Shown in pieces: positions 9,592 through 18,919 of a DNA stretch of 64,000 bases. The translations under genes and the position numbers were made by a program. Within the stretch, counting starts at the first letter, position 1; each line of letters begins with the position of its first letter. The notes beneath the pieces are model-generated. The model was not told where the DNA came from. It worked only from the letters and a program-made list of their open reading frames with translations, and searched no databases. The DNA comes from Bacteroidales bacterium (GTDB lineage Bacteria > Bacteroidota > Bacteroidia > Bacteroidales > VadinHA17), in the NCBI GenBank assembly GCA_016928075.1, contig JAFGLJ010000027.1:209820-273819 (forward strand), read 5' to 3'.

Positions 9592-10692
9592 TTAGATTTT
9601 CTTAAGTAACTTAACAGCATCAATTTCAATCTCAAATAGCAGATCATCCCTGCATATAGTACCTCCTGCAATCAATATATATGAACTGTCTATCTGATTC
9701 GATCGGCAATATTCAAGGAAATGTTTCACATGGCCTTGATCTCTGAAATAGGCAATTGCGCGTACCATGTTTTTCCATCCGTATTCTTCTTTACGCATAA
9801 TTGAACTTACCACTTCCATGGTTTGATTAATCTGCATCTTAACATTATCGTAATGCAGTGTTTGACCTTCACGGTCAATTGAAGCTGTTCCGCTTATAAG
9901 AAGCCTTTTTGATGTCATGTGTCTGATTTCAACAGCCCTGCTGAATGAACTCTTATAATCTGTTGCGGGGCATTGCATTGGAGAGTCAAGCATTCTGATT
10001 AAATTATTATATCCACTGGTTTTAAGAAGAAAGGCATTTAGAAGCAATGATTTACTGTATATATTGCTTAGTCCGATACCAGTACTGGCCGGAATAGTAC
10101 CTGCAAAAATATCTTCTTCATTAAAGAAGGTGTTCCGGGCACGGTTAAGGTCATCATACCATTCGAGAATACCATGAACATATAGCCATGTACGGGCAAG
10201 CCCTTTAAAACAAATATCATATTCCCTGAGTATGCTTTTCAGGGAACAGAATACAGAATATGCCTGCCTGTAATTATCAATATCCCTGTCAGAGACCAGA
10301 TTAGTGACAAAATATAATTCTGTGCCCAAATGATCAACTGATTTAACACACAGATCCCCATATGATTTTCTTAATACAACAGCTTTACTGTCAGTACAGA
10401 TCAGCTGAAAGCTGACAGACGATATATAACTATGATATAATACTGCTAATGGGGCCAGCTTATTAAGTTTTGACCAATCTCTCATTCTATTGGATCCAAA
10501 GTAAAAAGCCATTAATATTTCCAGCCTGTTTTTATCCAGGTAGCCGGACAAATAATTCAGCGCTGCTTCAATTTCATCATGTTTAGCCACATAAAGATTA
10601 ACATAAAAAAAGGATTGTTGTGAATACTCCTCCCTTATTACCGTTAATAGTATTGTACCGGTGTCACAAATTATTTCCCTTTTAATTTGCAT
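9592..10692 (-). CDS. Chorismatase/RidA-like protein (FkbO/XanB2-type fold)
   Basis: The 366-residue product has a C-terminal YjgF/RidA-like half (RLLISGTASIDREGQ, then a segment ending in CRDDLLFEIEIDAVK) and a middle region ARTWLYVHGILEWYDDLN, IPASTGIGLSN and SPMQCPATDYKSSFSRAVEI. This arrangement resembles the chorismatase group (FkbO, Hyg5, XanB2), which cleave pyruvate from chorismate, though activity is unproven. I chose the ATG at 10692 because the upstream ATG at 10752 would push the start into the preceding reading frame; from 10692 the overlap is only 11 nt, consistent with coupled translation. No signal peptide is seen. It lies last in a minus-strand unit after the sulfatase and the cytochrome. 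Its role there is unclear. Confidence 0.6.
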   Translation of the reverse strand: MQIKREIICDTGTILLTVIREEYSQQSFFYVNLYVAKHDEIEAALNYLSGYLDKNRLEILMAFYFGSNRMRDWSKLNKLAPLAVLYHSYISSVSFQLICTDSKAVVLRKSYGDLCVKSVDHLGTELYFVTNLVSDRDIDNYRQAYSVFCSLKSILREYDICFKGLARTWLYVHGILEWYDDLNRARNTFFNEEDIFAGTIPASTGIGLSNIYSKSLLLNAFLLKTSGYNNLIRMLDSPMQCPATDYKSSFSRAVEIRHMTSKRLLISGTASIDREGQTLHYDNVKMQINQTMEVVSSIMRKEEYGWKNMVRAIAYFRDQGHVKHFLEYCRSNQIDSSYILIAGGTICRDDLLFEIEIDAVKLLKKI

Positions 10693-13081
10693 ATTTTTCC
10701 AATTGTTGCAGCTTTTCTGACAAAGCTTTTTGCTGCTCATTAGACAGACCATTTAGCTCCAGAGCCTTCATTAAAATCTCCCTGGCCTTTTTATATTCAC
10801 CGGCATTCGTTAATATATCTGCCATAAGTAAATAAGATTCAATATATTGGGGGAAGTCAGATATAACATTCACCAGAATTTCTTTTGATCCTGATGCATT
10901 GCCCGATCTTAACATGTAAAAAGCATAAGTATAGGCATATTTAGGGTTTCCTGGTTCTCAATACATAGCTTTCCGGCTCAGCTCAACTGCTTCGCCAAGT
11001 TTATTCTGTGACAGTAGCACCGCCAGATTATAGGCAGCCAAGGCATTTTTATCACTCACCTCTAAAAGACGTCTGAAATATTGAGCCGCCATTTCATTAT
11101 CACCTCTCTCTCCATATAATAAAGCAATGTTAGTCAATGCTGTTTCATGATCAGGTTCAATTGAAAGAGCCTTGTTAAACATTTCTTCTGCACTTTCATA
11201 ATCTCCCATCAACGAATAAACAAAGCCGGCATTCACCATTGGCATAATAGCCTCCGGGTATATTCTAAATGATGTAATATAGGAGTTTAAGGCCTTATTA
11301 AATTCATTCCGGTTACTTTAATAATTCCCGAGATTATAATGAGCTGACCACGAATCTGGATGTGTAACCAGTGATGCTTCGTATTCCTTGAAGGCCTCCA
11401 ATACTTTTGCCCTGTCAGACTCAACTATATTGGTCAAGGGCAACGAACTGAGCGCATATGCTGCATTTAGTCTTACCACCCTGTATTGATCATCAATAAG
11501 TTGCAGGAGCCTTTCAAAAACCTCTGCAGAATAGTTCATGGAAAGGCTGTGCGCAGCAGCTCCTCTAACCAGGGGAGACTTATGATAAGTGAGGTTGTAC
11601 ATTACTGCCCATTTTGCAGTATCATTACATTGTTCAAGCAATCTAATGAAAGAAGTAGTATAAACATTATCAAAGCGTCCTTCTTCCAGACCGGTCAGTA
11701 TTTTATCAAGCTCAGACCAATCACCTTCCCTGGCTTTTCTTATAAGTTCACCGTTAACAATAGTTTCATTCTGGTATTCAACTTTATGAGTCTCTTTAAT
11801 TAACTTGTCAGCCCATTCAGCCGATTGAACATCATGGCATATATTGCAGGCATTAGGTGAGCCGAAAGCCATGGTAGCCTGTGGCATGGGTGGTCTGAAT
11901 GAATGATCACTTCTATCCATTCGTGCAAAACTTGTTTTTGGCATATGACAGGCTATGCATTTGCTTGCCTCGGAGTTGGGATTATGAAAAGAATGTTCAC
12001 TTACATTATTTACCCTTTCATCGTGACATGGCATACATGCATCATTAGCATTCTCCCCGGCAAATCGATATCGGCCGCTTGAAGTGTGACAATCAACACA
12101 GTGCATATCACTGGCAGCAGCACATTTATTCATCTCCCATGTGGTCATAGTATAATTTTCCCCCAAATCACGACCGTCTGCATAAAAATCGGGATTCTCA
12201 AGTGTAACAAGATCAAAATAATCATAAAATAAACCACCAGGTTCAAAAGATTGTGCAATCACAGTTGCTTTTGCATGGCACGAACCACATGCAGAATTAT
12301 GTTGTTCAGAAGTGAACATGCTTGTTTGCACTATTTTGAGATCTTCCGGTGTATTTCCCTCTCCTGCTTTTACGCATGCTACTATATGGTCATAACTGGG
12401 GCCGTGACATGTTTCACAATTAATTCCCGGCTCTCTCCATGTTGTATTATAACTGTTATCAGCAAGATTATAATTCGTTTCCAACTGGCTTACATGGCAA
12501 TTGTAGCAGGTTGTATTGAAAGTGAATAAGTGGTTACGCCAGTCCAGTGGTGCATCTTCAATGTTTTCGAAGTGTCTCAATCCGCTTTCAGGATTATTAT
12601 ACCAGCTTTCCGTATCACAATCGTAGGCAAGTGGCAATACCTGAAGGCGTCCACCAGGGAATGGTGTAAGGAAATAATAGATATACTTCCCTCCCATCGT
12701 ATGGACTGCAGGAAACCTCGATACTGTACCCGAGGTTTTTTGCTCAATGAAAAACAGGGTGTCACCATCTAATGAGACCTTAAAGGTATCCGTCCCTACC
12801 TGAACTGACTGGTTGAATGCATGTATATTTGCGCGGATAAAAGCACCCGTAACTGGTTGCATGGCCAGTCCATGATATGAATCATGCCACAGCTGGTAGA
12901 ATTTTTCGTGGCAAGGATTGCAACTTTCACTGCCTGAATAGGCAGCTATTTCTTCTCTTAAATTATTTGCCCATTTATTTTGTATATATATTATTGCTAC
13001 AATCCCGGAGATAACTAAAAGAAAAATAATTATAGGAATCAATAACCTGTATTTCAATCTAATATATGTTCCTTTTATCAT
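10682..13081 (-). pseudogene. Octaheme cytochrome c with TPR tail, interrupted by two in-frame stops
   Basis: One reading frame of about 799 codons runs from the ATG at 13081 to a TAA at 10682, but carries a TAA at 11320-11318 and a TGA at 10960-10958. The first 587 codons encode an N-terminal membrane anchor (LLIPIIIFLLVISGIVAIIYI) and eight CXXCH haem sites: CNPCH, CYNCH, CETCH, CGSCH, CVDCH, CMPCH, CIACH and CNICH. A HEAT-like helical stretch follows. After the first stop the frame continues as TPR repeats (AGFVYSLMGDYESAEEMFNKAL and similar), and after the second as a last TPR pair. The flanking residues read as normal protein, so the stops look recent. The 587-residue product keeps all haem sites and could still be made. 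Other genes here use TGA as a true stop, so recoding is unlikely. Confidence 0.85.
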
Positions 13082-13116
13082 TTTGATAATTCATTACAAA
13101 AATTTAGTCTCTATGT

Positions 13117-14706
13117 TTATTTAGGCCGGGCTGACCTCCAGCCTGCCTTTAGCTTTTTACCTAAATCATCTATTATATTACTATTCACCGGGTCGTATGC
13201 GATATTAATATTTTCTTCAGGATCATTTTGATGATCATATAATTCAGCGGTAACATAATCGAGTGGTACCTTATTTTCATTATCCCAGAAGTACCATTCA
13301 ATATAGTGATATCGGTCAGTTCTCATGGAATAACCCATATATCTCTTCCCATCGATAGCCACTTTGGGTCTTCTATGAAACTGGCTGAATATTGCACTTT
13401 TCCATTCCCTGTCAGGATCGTTAAGCAGTGGAACCATGCTTGTTCCCTGTAGATAATCAGGCACCTCAATGCCCGCCAGTTCGCATAGTGTAGGAAAAAC
13501 ATCAACCAGTTCGGTAAGTCCTTCGGAACACCTTCCCTTTCCCTTTATACCCGGCGCCCTAATAATGAGTGGTACCCGTGTATCAATCTCATAGTTAGTC
13601 ATTTTACCCCAGCTTCCATGTTCCCCGAGTTTCCATCCATGATCTCCCACAATAACAACTATTGTATTATCTGCCAGACCCATTTTTTCAAGACCGTCCA
13701 TTAGTTTCCCGAAACAGGCATCAACAAAACTCACAGAAGCATAATAGCCATGCTTAAGAATTCTTCCAATACTGTCTGGAAGAGTCCCGTTAGCGGGATA
13801 CTGTACTACTCCTTCCATATCATAGCAGTTGGCAAGTTCGTACATGGAATTCATCGCGAAGCCAGGTGCATTAACAGGTAGAAAATTATTTGTTGATGGA
13901 GTTATTGATCTATCGTTGTACAATTTCCAATATTTCTCGGGAGCTACAAATGGCAGGTGAGGCCTGTAATATCCCATTGCAAGGTAAAATGGATTTTCTC
14001 TCTCTTTTAGTCTTGCGATAGTTTCAAGGGCAAGATCTGTTTGTGCTCCATCATAAAATTCACTGTCTGGTGCATCGTAACTCTCGACTGATGTTCCGTA
14101 CCCCCAACCGTCTGCGTAGAGTTTAACCCCCGGATGGTTCTTAATCCTTTCAGCCCTTCTTTCGATCTGACGGGCATTGATTTCATCATCATAATGAAAA
14201 GACTCCGCATCTCTGTCAATCATATCAGCAGTTTTATACTTATCCGGCCTAAGATCAGGCTCATCAAAAGATATTGAGTCAGGGACATGATTATGGAATA
14301 TTTTACCGATTGATACTGTATGGTAACCATACTCTTTGAAATACTGAGGCATTGTTTTAATATCGGGTATTGCTCCCCTATGGTGGTCACCAAGGTGCCA
14401 GGACCTGATTGAATCCGGCCTCAAACCAGTCATATAACTCGCACGTGAGGGCTGACAGACAGCAACCTGGCAATAAGTATTAAGAAAAGCAACACCCTGA
14501 TCTGCCAGCTTATCAAGATTTGGTGTGAAAATTTCATCATTCCCATAACAACCCAGTTCGGGACGCAGGTCATCGAAAGAGATAAATATTACATTCGGTC
14601 TCTTTTTAAAGTCATCTTTGCTATGTCCGCATCCTGGAATTATTAAAATCATTATCTGGACAAAAATGATTATTTTGGCTTTAGTTAGAATCCTTATCAT
14701 GATCAA
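13117..14706 (-). CDS. S1 sulfatase, iduronate-2-sulfatase-like, lipoprotein
   Basis: 529 residues with a lipoprotein signal (LIIPGC, Cys26). NVIFISFDDLRPELGCYG carries the metal-binding DD pair, and VCQPSRASYMTG holds the formylglycine Cys at residue 84 in a canonical C-x-P-S-R context. A later VVIVGDHGWKLGEHGSWGK supplies the C-terminal metal and substrate ligands. The arrangement is closest to the iduronate-2-sulfatase-like branch (S1_7 type), but the sugar substrate is unproven. It requires a maturase that converts Cys84 to formylglycine; none is encoded in the window. It is the first gene of a minus-strand unit, 35 bp ahead of the cytochrome. Confidence 0.95.
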   Translation of the reverse strand: MIMIRILTKAKIIIFVQIMILIIPGCGHSKDDFKKRPNVIFISFDDLRPELGCYGNDEIFTPNLDKLADQGVAFLNTYCQVAVCQPSRASYMTGLRPDSIRSWHLGDHHRGAIPDIKTMPQYFKEYGYHTVSIGKIFHNHVPDSISFDEPDLRPDKYKTADMIDRDAESFHYDDEINARQIERRAERIKNHPGVKLYADGWGYGTSVESYDAPDSEFYDGAQTDLALETIARLKERENPFYLAMGYYRPHLPFVAPEKYWKLYNDRSITPSTNNFLPVNAPGFAMNSMYELANCYDMEGVVQYPANGTLPDSIGRILKHGYYASVSFVDACFGKLMDGLEKMGLADNTIVVIVGDHGWKLGEHGSWGKMTNYEIDTRVPLIIRAPGIKGKGRCSEGLTELVDVFPTLCELAGIEVPDYLQGTSMVPLLNDPDREWKSAIFSQFHRRPKVAIDGKRYMGYSMRTDRYHYIEWYFWDNENKVPLDYVTAELYDHQNDPEENINIAYDPVNSNIIDDLGKKLKAGWRSARPK

Positions 14707-15615
14707 CTATCTATTTAATTTTAATAATATATATTTAATATTCATGTTAAGGTATTTGAATCACTTTCACAGGTGCATCCGACTCCTGTAATCAAATACC
14801 ATGACATCATCCTGGTCTTGCTTATTATGCTCTTTACAATATTGAATACTAGAATCTCATTCAGATGTTTGTTGGAAATTTTTATACCAATATTTCATTT
14901 ACACATATCGAACCCTAATCAATTGCAGAAGGAGGTATTGAATTATTATAACCTCTTGTTAGTACTAAAATTTTTCTGATCCTTTACAAATCCTTGTACA
15001 TTAGACCCTGAAACACTATTGTAAGGAATAGAAAAATGAGAATTTTTTTATTACTTGACAATATTTATTTTTATAATGCAATTATAAAATACTAATTAAC
15101 TTAAAGATTTTATTATCACCAAAAAATACAGACTATATTTATATACTATTACTACTCCAAACCTGTCCTCACGACAAATCTTGCGTCTCAGACAATCAAA
15201 TTTTTGACTAACTGTGTCGATCCCTTGATTGTTCCTTATTAATATTTAGATCTACGATAATGATAAGCCGAATTCCTTAATCATATCAACTGTGTAAAAG
15301 AAGATTTCACACCTTAAGCCCATCCTTGAATCCAGCTGTAGATGACACAACGCAGCCACACTTTCCATTTAATAAAACCTTTGTTATGAATCAGGTAATA
15401 CTTTTAAAGAAATCAATAAATCAAAGTATCCTGATAAATTAGACTCAGATACTATCAGATATTACATTATGAAATAAATTCATATATCAAATAACAATAT
15501 TTCAATATTTAGTTAAGTATTTTAATATTTACACTAGTTTATTTCAAAAAAAACATATATCTTGATAGCAGATAAAAAGGATCGTGTTAGCTGTTTCAAT
15601 TCTAATTGACAACAT
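14707..15615. other. Long AT-rich intergenic region between divergent sulfatases
   Basis: About 910 bp with no convincing coding sequence. The only ORF of any length (14773-14979) has an unusual composition and no recognisable domain. I found no clean TAnnTTTG box, tRNA or strong hairpin. It presumably carries the promoters for the two divergent sulfatase genes and may hold remnants too decayed to read. Confidence 0.5.
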
Positions 15616-17094
15616 ATGAATATTAAGATACTCGTTTACTTAATTATTATATTCTCGGCCTACTCATGTTTTAGAGAGAAAAATAACAAATCAGCCAATC
15701 ACCCCAATATAATTCTGATAATAGCAGACGACATGGGCTATGGTGATGCCGGTTGCTATAATGACCAGTCCCTTATACCAACACCTAATATAGATAGATT
15801 AGCAAGTGAAGGAATATTATTCACTGATGCACATTCTCCTGCCTCTGTATGCTCTCCATCCAGATATGGATTACTTACCGGAAGATACTCCTGGAGAACG
15901 AGATTAAAAAGTGGTGTTCTTATTGGTTACGATGAAACTCCACTTATTGAGCCAGGAAGAAACACCCTTGGATCACTTTTAAAAGAAAGTGGATATGAAA
16001 CTGCTTGTATAGGTAAATGGCATATAGGTCTAAACTGGCCGGTTAAAGATGGAAGTATCCTATTGGATGATAAGAACAGGTGGCAGGAAGATCAGTCTAT
16101 ATTCAGGGCAAACGAACAAAGTATTGATTTTACAAGACCTGTAACCGGAGGGCCTGGGGATCTTGGTTTTGATTATTCGTTTATTACCTTCGGATGCTCC
16201 ACAAGCGATCCCCCTTATGTATTTATTGAAGACGGTTACCCAGTTACAGTGCCAACGGAAATGCCCCCTGAGGAATATATCGGACTTCCTGGCTTTGTGC
16301 CAGGGTTAATGGATCCAAACTGGTCTCAGGAAGAAGTCGATATAATCTTTACGGATAAAGGAATAGACTTTATCGAGACTCACTTAAAGAAGTCTCCCCA
16401 TAGTCCATTTTTTCTATATCTGGCATTATCATCACCACATATCCCTTTTCTTGTTCCAGAGATTGCGAAAGGCAAATCTACCGAAGGTCCCAGAGGCGAT
16501 CTTGTCCACCTAGTTGATTTATGTTTAGGTGAAATAATAAAAGTAGTAGAAGAAAATGGTATTGTAGATAATACCTTAATTATTTTCACAAGTGATAATG
16601 GTCCCCGGAAAGGAGCAAACGGACACAAATCTGCCGGTAATCTCAGGGGATATAAAGCAAATATATGGGAAGGAGGTCACAGGATACCTTTTATAGCCAG
16701 ATGGCCTCAGAAAATAGATGCTAATATAAATTCTGATGAAGTAATAAGCTTTACTGACATGTTTGCAACATTTTCAGAATTAACAGGAATAAATGATATC
16801 AAAGGTGGAGAAGACAGTTACTCTGTATTAAGTGCTTTTTTTGGTGAAAAAATTGAAAAGAATAATGATAAACCCCGCGTCTTTCATTCCTCTAAAGGTT
16901 TATTTGCTATCAGAAAAGGCAAATGGAAATTAATCGAAGGTAATGTTGATACTACGGATTCTGAAATTGATAAGGGACAATTATATAATCTTGATAATGA
17001 TCCATATGAAACCAGAAATCTGTGGGATAACAATCCAGATATTGTAAATGATTTACTCATTTTGCTTAATCGTATAAAACTAGGTGTATTATGA
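15616..17094 (+). CDS. S1 sulfatase, arylsulfatase-A-like, lipoprotein
   Basis: 492 residues with a lipoprotein signal (SAYSC, Cys18). The sulfatase fold is complete: NIILIIADDMGYGDAGCY with the metal-binding DD, VCSPSRYGLLTGRYSWRT with the formylglycine Cys at residue 79, GKWHIGLNW, and LIIFTSDNGPRKG with the metal-binding DN near residue 320. The GLLTGRYSWR stretch after the active site is typical of the arylsulfatase A/N-acetylgalactosamine-sulfatase branch. First of three consecutive plus-strand sulfatase genes, each with a gap of 170-210 bp, so they may have separate promoters. Confidence 0.95.
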   Translation: MNIKILVYLIIIFSAYSCFREKNNKSANHPNIILIIADDMGYGDAGCYNDQSLIPTPNIDRLASEGILFTDAHSPASVCSPSRYGLLTGRYSWRTRLKSGVLIGYDETPLIEPGRNTLGSLLKESGYETACIGKWHIGLNWPVKDGSILLDDKNRWQEDQSIFRANEQSIDFTRPVTGGPGDLGFDYSFITFGCSTSDPPYVFIEDGYPVTVPTEMPPEEYIGLPGFVPGLMDPNWSQEEVDIIFTDKGIDFIETHLKKSPHSPFFLYLALSSPHIPFLVPEIAKGKSTEGPRGDLVHLVDLCLGEIIKVVEENGIVDNTLIIFTSDNGPRKGANGHKSAGNLRGYKANIWEGGHRIPFIARWPQKIDANINSDEVISFTDMFATFSELTGINDIKGGEDSYSVLSAFFGEKIEKNNDKPRVFHSSKGLFAIRKGKWKLIEGNVDTTDSEIDKGQLYNLDNDPYETRNLWDNNPDIVNDLLILLNRIKLGVL

Positions 17095-17302
17095 ATAATT
17101 TTTTACTTATAATAAAGATTTTATTGGCAAATCATGGGATTGTGTTTAGAGATGACGAGTACAGATGAAACTCAATAAAAGTCACATGACCTTGTTCGTA
17201 AAAATAGACATCCTAGACATACGAATATTATTATAACCAGAAAAAAAACATAACTTCTTGCAATAAAAGAATATTAAATATAACAATATTAATAATGAGA
17301 TT

Positions 17303-18751
17303 ATGAAACCAGTTTCTATTACAGTCATACTATTTTTTTCATTCCTGCTCTTTTCATGCAAGGATACAAGTAAAACAGAAGATAAGACAAATGTCATAGT
17401 AATCTTAACAGATGATCAGGGAACACTTGATGTAAACTGTTATGGATCTGCAGACCTGTATACTCCCAATATTGACAAATTGGCTGATACAGGAATATTG
17501 TTTACACAGGCATATGCACATACCGTTTGTTGTCCTACCAGGGCAGCTCTGCTTACAGGGCGGGCTCCACAAAGAAGTAATGTAAATTCATGGGTTCAGA
17601 ATAATGCCTATGCCAAACAACCAGGTAGAAATATGTTTCTTGATGAAATTACAATTGCTGAAGTGCTAAAGGCTGAAGGATATGTTACAGGTTTATTCGG
17701 GAAATGGCATGTAGGATCTGATCTGAATCATGGACCTCTTTCCCAGGGTTTTGATGAATTTTATGGTATAAGAAATGGTTTCATAGACAATTATAATCAT
17801 TATTTCCTTCATGGTAAGGGTCACCATGATCTATGGGAAAATGATACAGAAGTTTTTGAGGAGGGCAAATATTTCCCAGATCTAATTACCTCAAAAGCAA
17901 TCGATTTTATTGACAGAAACCAGGATACTGCCTTTTTTATGTATCTAGCTTACAATATTCCACATTACCCAGAACAATCTGATGAAAAATTTGAAAGCTA
18001 TTATCAGGGTCTTCAGGAACCACGAAAAAGTTATGCCAAAATGATCTCCACTACTGATGAAAAAATCGGACTTATCCTGGATAAACTTGAATCGATTAAT
18101 TTAAGAGATCGTACACTAATTATTTTTATGAGTGATAACGGACACTCCACAGAAAATGCTAAAATATCGGTTGATAATCATAATAGTGGATTACCACGTA
18201 GAACTAATTATGGAGCAAACGGAGGAGGAGGAAATACAGGCAAATGGAGAGGTGCCAAAGGGAGTTTTTTCGAAGGAGGGATAAGAGTTCCTGCAATAAT
18301 AAGTTATCCAGGGTATATTCCACAGGGACAAAAGAGAGATCAGATAATAACAGTCATGGATATCCTGCCAACTATTTGTGAAATAACAGGGGCAAAACTT
18401 CCGGATTGTCAACTCGATGGTTACAGTATAATACCAATAATCGCTGATAATAAGATAAAGTCTAATCATGTGGTTTTGTATTTCCAATGGGAAAATAGCT
18501 GGGCTGTGAGAGAAGGTAACTGGAAGCTTATAATGAATGGTTTTGATTCAACAGATGAACTGTCTGGCCATCCTATAAGAAAAGAGAAGATGGAAAGCCC
18601 ATATCTTGCAAACCTGGATGATGATAACCCAGAAGAAAAAAATTACGCGAATGAACATCCCGAAATAGTAGAACGACTGACAAAATTATATGAATCATGG
18701 TCAGAAAAAGTCTTTTCTAATAACGGTAATACAACAGAGCATATTCAGTGA
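17303..18751 (+). CDS. S1 sulfatase with CCPTR active site, lipoprotein
   Basis: 482 residues with a lipoprotein signal (LLFSC, Cys19). NVIVILTDDQGTLDVNCYG carries the DD pair. The maturation site is C76-C-P-T-R, fitting the broader C-x-P-x-R rule with Thr instead of Ser. FGKWHVGSDLNHGP and LIIFMSDNGHSTEN provide the other active-site residues, and RGAKGSFFEGGIRVPAIISYPG is the usual late conserved stretch. Substrate unknown; the CCPTR form occurs in galactose-type exo-sulfatase branches as far as I recall. The neighbours on both sides are sulfatases. Confidence 0.94.
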   Translation: MKPVSITVILFFSFLLFSCKDTSKTEDKTNVIVILTDDQGTLDVNCYGSADLYTPNIDKLADTGILFTQAYAHTVCCPTRAALLTGRAPQRSNVNSWVQNNAYAKQPGRNMFLDEITIAEVLKAEGYVTGLFGKWHVGSDLNHGPLSQGFDEFYGIRNGFIDNYNHYFLHGKGHHDLWENDTEVFEEGKYFPDLITSKAIDFIDRNQDTAFFMYLAYNIPHYPEQSDEKFESYYQGLQEPRKSYAKMISTTDEKIGLILDKLESINLRDRTLIIFMSDNGHSTENAKISVDNHNSGLPRRTNYGANGGGGNTGKWRGAKGSFFEGGIRVPAIISYPGYIPQGQKRDQIITVMDILPTICEITGAKLPDCQLDGYSIIPIIADNKIKSNHVVLYFQWENSWAVREGNWKLIMNGFDSTDELSGHPIRKEKMESPYLANLDDDNPEEKNYANEHPEIVERLTKLYESWSEKVFSNNGNTTEHIQ

Positions 18752-18919
18752 TGGTTTAATCAATAAGAGCGCTCGATCATAGGCAATATTGTTTCATATA
18801 CAAAACTTTTTTCAAGTTTCAGATTAAAGAATGTTTATATTCTGATTTTGACCATAATACAATATGAAGATATCAATGGATTAATTATATTTACATACTG
18901 AAATTAAATATTATCCAAA

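Noticed and set aside
10958..11320. Possible recoding of TGA/TAA as sense codons in the cytochrome gene
   Set aside because: TGA and TAA serve as ordinary stops elsewhere (for example the sulfatase ending at 20503), and no recoding element was recognised near either codon.
14773..14979. A 68-codon ORF in the long intergenic gap
   Set aside because: Hydrophobic low-complexity translation with no domain, no clear ribosome-binding context and no neighbour it would fit.
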